From NCBI GenBank assembly GCA_022495995.1, contig JAFEMH010002557.1, positions 267,505-331,504 of the forward strand: a stretch of 64,000 nucleotides of DNA. The letters run 5' to 3'. Position numbers and translations under genes: made by a program. The stretch comes from Adenophora triphylla var. japonica. Lineage: Eukaryota > Streptophyta > Magnoliopsida > Asterales > Campanulaceae. Under the pieces are notes generated by a model. The model saw only the letters and a list, made by a program, of their open reading frames with translations, had not been told where the DNA came from and searched no databases. Positions 59,918 through 64,000 of the stretch are shown one piece after another (position 1 is the first letter of the stretch; each line of letters begins with the position of its first letter).

Positions 59918-60610
59918 CCAAGTATATATAGTTTGGTGGGGAAGATTTATAGTATACCATTGCAGATCTTTATATTATTCATTATATATTTGGCAAACTT
60001 GATTTTCATCCAATATACTTTCGACGTGTTTTCATTTTTATCATAAAGTATTCTTTGTTTAGTATAATATTGATCGCGTATCATAAATATGAGTTCCATT
60101 CCGCCAAAAAATTAAAGACAATATATTTGCTGACAGAAAGCTGGATGTCATGTGGGATCATTGAGTTTTGTTGCTGTTGCTAGAATGAAACTCTTGTAAT
60201 ATGGTTCTTGTTTTTGCTATTACAGATCATACTGAAGATCTTCAAGAGCAAGCTACATCTCTGTAGCAACAACAAGTTTATACATATAAAGATTTAAAAA
60301 TTGTACCCCAATCTGTGACTTGACAAGGAAAATGGTTTAAAAGTAACAAAATCGGAACACAGAGAGGATCTCTTTATGATACTAGAACCTACAACGAAAT
60401 AACACACACACACATGATACACGCATTACACATAAAAGTGCTGGCTGAAAGAATGCAGCCAGAGCATTTCTTTGCGAGAATTGAAATCTTCTGAGCTTGC
60501 CACGTAATTACAGAGAGACTTAAACACAGATGAAGAACATTACATATTAGGAGAAATGTTTAAGTTAATCATGAGAAACAACCTAATTTTAGTTTAACTG
60601 ACCTGACTAC
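59918..60610. other. 3' flank of the intact kinase
   Basis: To about 60200 duplicated at 47641-47925, including a possible polyadenylation region. Beyond that is unique DNA with no recognised gene. Confidence 0.5.
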
Positions 60611-60623
60611 ATGTTTACATATG

Positions 60624-61796
60624 CTAGTTTCTTCTTCTACCAAGTTTTCCAATGTGTCCAGTCTTTCTCGATCTTTTTACTTTTCTCTTCTTTTCTCTTT
60701 CAACGATCGTCACAATCCTTTCTGGTTTGCCGGTTAAAAAGATCAAATATCCAACACCAAACCCAATCATCATCCCAATCCATATCCTATTACGACAGAT
60801 TCCCAAGTAAATCCATCAAAGAAACTTGAATCTTCTTCATGTTGTGGCTGCACCGGCACCACTAATGTTGTTTTCTCCTAGATCAAGGACTTGCAATCGT
60901 GTACAGTAGACCAAAGACAGAGGTAGTTCACCTTCCAGTCAGTTGCCTTCGAGCCTCTCTAGCTGGTTTCCCTTGGTGAATGTTGAGGGAATGGTTCCAT
61001 GAAAGTAATTTTTGTTTTAGATTTTACACTAAAAGTTCACTGCTGAAATTCCCCAAGCACTCTGGGAGCTCACCACCCAAGCTGTTGTCAGACAAGATGA
61101 GAAATTTAGTGTAGCTAGAATTACAAATGGATGAAGGAATCCGTCCGGTTAGTTTATTGCCTTCTGCAGAAAAGAAAACTATGTTTTCGGGTAGAGCTGT
61201 TAGTGGCCCTTGAAGCATATTGAAGCCGAGGTAAACTTCCTAGGGATAATGAATTTTTAAGTGTTTGCGGGATTGGGCCTGAAAGGTGATTTGCAGAGAG
61301 TAGTATTTGTGAGGTTGCCAATTGCCTGTGGGATTGTTCCTGAAAGCTGATTATTTCTAAGATTCAGTTCAAACAGATCTTTCAAGTTCCAAACATCTGA
61401 AGGAATTTGGCCAAAGAGATGGTTAACTTGCAAGGAAAGTATGTTAAGGTTTGTGATATTTGATATTGATCGGGGGATTGTACCTAAAAGCTGATTATGC
61501 GAGAGGTCTCACTGGATCAAATCTTTCAATTGACCGATTTCCGCTGGTATATTTCCAGTGAAACTATTCCAATCCATCTGCAGATTTGTCAATTTAGTCC
61601 AGTTGGTGATAAAATGAGGAGAAATTTGACCGGAAAAAGAATTTGCAGAGAGAAGCAAAATGGATATTTTGGTCAACTTGGTCATGGTCACAGGCAAGAC
61701 CCCAGAAAAATTGTTGTAAGATAGATCAACTTCTTTAAGATTAGTTAGTTGGCCTATAGAAGAAGGTATACTGTCTTGAAATAAATTGTTATGCAT
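60624..61796 (-). pseudogene. Cf-type receptor-like protein (LRR-RLP), broken
   Basis: Minus strand, 5' to 3': LRR repeats (IPSSIGQLTNLKEVDLSYNN, IPAEIGQLKDLIQ) to about 61509, more LRR remnants with stops around 61250-61480, then LPENIVFFSAEGNKLTGRIP (61024-61218) and LQVLDLGENNISG (about 60870-60960). The C-terminus has EEDSSFFDGFTWESVVIGYG, a membrane helix MMIGFGVGYLIFLTGKPE and a basic tail ending in a stop at 60624. The juxtamembrane DSSFFDGFTW-type motif followed by a short tail and no kinase is diagnostic of receptor-like proteins in plant immunity or development. Several frame losses, a truncated N-terminus (no signal peptide) and an internal deletion make it a pseudogene. Confidence 0.75.
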
Positions 61797-62693
61797 TAGG
61801 TATAAGAGTAAATCTAGTCTTATGTTTTAAGTATAGATATGGACGGATAGAGATAGTCTTATCTTTTGAGTAGGGATAAGTTTATATAAGTTTCTCAATA
61901 TGTCGTCGTGGATTTTTTTTATTTTTTCATCTGAGGGGACCCATGGTCCAGGCCTCTTTTGAATGAGAGTGAGAATGGAGGCTTTAATATATTTTTTTCG
62001 TGTAATTCTTTTTAGGATTTGTTCCTCTAGGCTCCTTCTGCAAGATTAATTTGCTTAAAAGAACAAAGGTAATCTTATATCCCATAAAAAAGTTTAATTT
62101 AAATCAAAATTTCAAATACACATTTTCCCTTCGTGTCCCTTGTTTAACGAAATTTCAAAATGCCAAAAATGACCGCCTATAAAAACCCTAACCCCTCTCC
62201 TCCCTCCCCTTAACGTCATTTTATCTCATTTTCTCTCTCTTAAAAAATATATATAGGCAGAATCTCTCTTTCTCTCATAACCCTAACACTCTCTCTCCTT
62301 CGGCCACCCCTCAGGCAAATCTTTTCCCTCCTCCACCCTTCCTCGACGTCGAAACTCCCCTCCCTCTCCTTCACCGTAGTTTCATCTTCTCCGACGTAGG
62401 CACCCCCTTTTTTTCTTCTGGCGTAGATCCATATCCAACGAAACCAGGGTCAACAATACCAGACCTCCTCCCATCCACAACGCTTCTCTCCGACCACCGC
62501 ACCATTTCTTCCAGCTTTTTTGCTACCAAATCTCATTGTCAGTGTCTTCTCCTATCCTTTCTCCATATCTGGCGGTAATGCCTTTTCCAATTGTTCCTCG
62601 ACGATTGTGTTCCAGACCCGCCATCTACGACCAGATTTATGATATTTCAGAAGAAGTTTTGCCGGAGGTTTTTTCAGAAAGATGAATAGAACG
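61797..62693 (+). promoter_or_regulatory. Promoter-like CT-rich region without a gene
   Basis: 61797-62100 has nothing recognisable. From 62160 comes ctataaaaaccctaaccc, a TATA-like box next to a telo-box-like aaaccctaa, followed by about 400 bases of CT-rich leader-like sequence with aaccctaac again. No convincing coding frame follows before the LTR at 62694, so it may be the cut-off promoter and leader of a host gene. Confidence 0.35.
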
Positions 62694-63828
62694 TGTTAGG
62701 ACCTAACTATGTAAGCCACATAGTTACCATAGGTTTTGACAAAGAAATATATCATATGTTATCTGACAGCCAAGATAACATATGACCTTGGACAGCTAAG
62801 CCATCAACTTCAATCTGCACTCCTATATATATATCAACTGGACAGCTATGATTCAAAACATCCCTCTAAGATATCACTCAAAACCTCTCATATACATTAA
62901 TGCATCTAAATTACATGTGTAGTATGATGAATTACATAATGCCTAAACCTTCTAGATCGAGAACTTAGCTCGACGGCTAAGGTTCTCTCACTGGAAAGGT
63001 TTCACTCCTCAATGACTATGATCTTCAACATCAATAGCTATGAAGAAATCTGTGATGACCAAGATATGCCTTGTCCAAATCTCTCCATACGGATGTTGCC
63101 GGCTCATCTCCATAAAGATCACATGCTGGTTGCGAGATTCCAGGCTATTTTATTCTCCGGTCGACAAAGGCTCTAAATGCAACTCCAACATGCATTCACT
63201 CCCTTGTCTCCTTGTCTCCTCCAACGGCTATTTCCTAGCTTATAAAAGGAACTCTCCAAGACTGAAGACACACCCCTTTTCACACACAACTTCTACAAAC
63301 CTTGCATCCAAACCTTCTCAACACGCAACCAATAATCAAAACAATATTAAGACACTTGCCCGATCTCGGGTGTATAAGGCGGTTTGTAAGAACCCCTTAA
63401 GGCCCGACTTTAAGTGGGTAGTGTGAATAGCTCGGATTAGAGCTTGATCCCTAATAGAGCTGTACTTATTAGGAAGAGGAAGTTCAAGGAACTTGCCTAT
63501 CCAATCCTTTGTAAATCTTAACGGGAACTAGATTTAAGTGGATTGATCTCACTTGTCAAGGTTGACGGTGAGGGTGGACGTAGGAGGAGTGAACTCGAAC
63601 CACCTTAAAATTCCTTGTGTTCAATTGGTATTATCACACAACACACACACACATATACACACACATACACTATTCACTTGTCTTTACATTATTTCAAACA
63701 CTTTTATTCCTGCACATTTAACTCCAATCTTTAAAACCGGTTAACCTCGGCGGCTAAGATTTCACCTCATTTATCGAACCTTAAGCTTGCCTAACCTTTA
63801 ATTTGATCTAAGCAAACGGGACCTTTCA
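62694..63828 (+). repeat. 5' LTR of a copia element running off the window
   Basis: Starts TGTTAGGACC and ends GGACCTTTCA, about 1135 bp, followed after two bases by a PBS-like sequence. gcttataaaagg (about 63238) is a good TATA box, placing the transcript start near 63270. The partner LTR is beyond the window, so borders are inferred. Confidence 0.65.
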
Positions 63829-63830
63829 AT

Positions 63831-64000
63831 TGGTATCGAGCTTGTCTTCACACATAAAAGTCTAACAACTTGTGAAGGATCAACTACCAACCCACCATGC
63901 CTCAACCAAGAAGAAATAATGAGAAAAGACATTCCCCACATTGATGGCTTGTGGATCATTTGAAATATATGCATCAAAAATCAAAACTTACCTTGATGCA
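63831..64000 (+). mobile_element. PBS and start of the copia interior
   Basis: tggtatcgagcttg (63831) resembles the initiator-Met PBS tggtatcagagc with a small rearrangement. A short frame from ATG about 63898 (MPQPRRNNEKRH) stops after about 16 codons, so gag is damaged or starts later. Confidence 0.55.

Overview
The window is repeat-rich nuclear DNA of a flowering plant. The evidence is GT-AG multi-exon genes, Sirevirus, Tork-like and Ogre/Tat-like LTR retrotransposons, Stowaway MITEs, Helitrons, a tRNA-derived SINE, and plant families (F-box/FBD, Cf-type receptor-like protein, chloroplast rhomboid RBL11, MAPKKK-like kinase). I favour a eudicot, perhaps an asterid, but the sequence alone does not settle the species.

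Layout. 1-4467: 3' end of a Sirevirus (copia) with pol tail, decayed extra ORF, multiple polypurine tracts and 3' LTR. 4.7-6.5 kb: two TIR elements, one with a C-rich array. 6.9-26.3 kb: two decayed minus-strand F-box/FBD copies. One is split by a truncated minus-strand Ty3 element, which is itself split inside RNase H by a 12.2-kb non-autonomous Ogre/Tat-like element (11218-23441, TSD actcg). That inner element has no pol but carries a spliced antisense plant mobile domain (PMD) gene. A further 0.8-kb fragment of the Ty3 gag-protease sits alone inside the other F-box remnant.

26.9-31.5 kb: the best host gene, a seven-exon chloroplast rhomboid (RBL11-like, 292 aa), with a Stowaway just upstream of its start and a Stowaway, a (GA)n tract and a SINE in introns. 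31.4-35.5 kb: a tandem duplication carrying its last exon and kinase fragments. 36065-41184: a copia element with identical-length LTRs and TSD cattt but a repeatedly frameshifted gag-pol.

From 41.4 to 60.2 kb a roughly 2.4-kb unit containing a MAPKKK-like kinase is directly duplicated. Copy 1 (decayed kinase) was invaded by a Mutator-like element (41630-45445) and a Stowaway. Copy 2 (intact kinase, 58835-59917) was invaded by a 6.5-kb Helitron (48921-55401), a mini-Helitron and a hAT-like element. Each copy preserves the empty site of the other's insertions, so ends and TSDs can be read directly. The Mutator-like element is the most unusual object: about 310-bp TIRs built of dyad repeats, no visible transposase, and two convergent spliced genes, an HROB-type OB-fold (DUF4539-like) gene and a PMD gene.

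The window ends with a broken Cf-type receptor-like protein (60.6-61.8 kb), a promoter-like stretch, and the 5' LTR of another copia element. Only RBL11 and the 58.8-kb kinase look intact; nearly everything else is mobile DNA or pseudogene.
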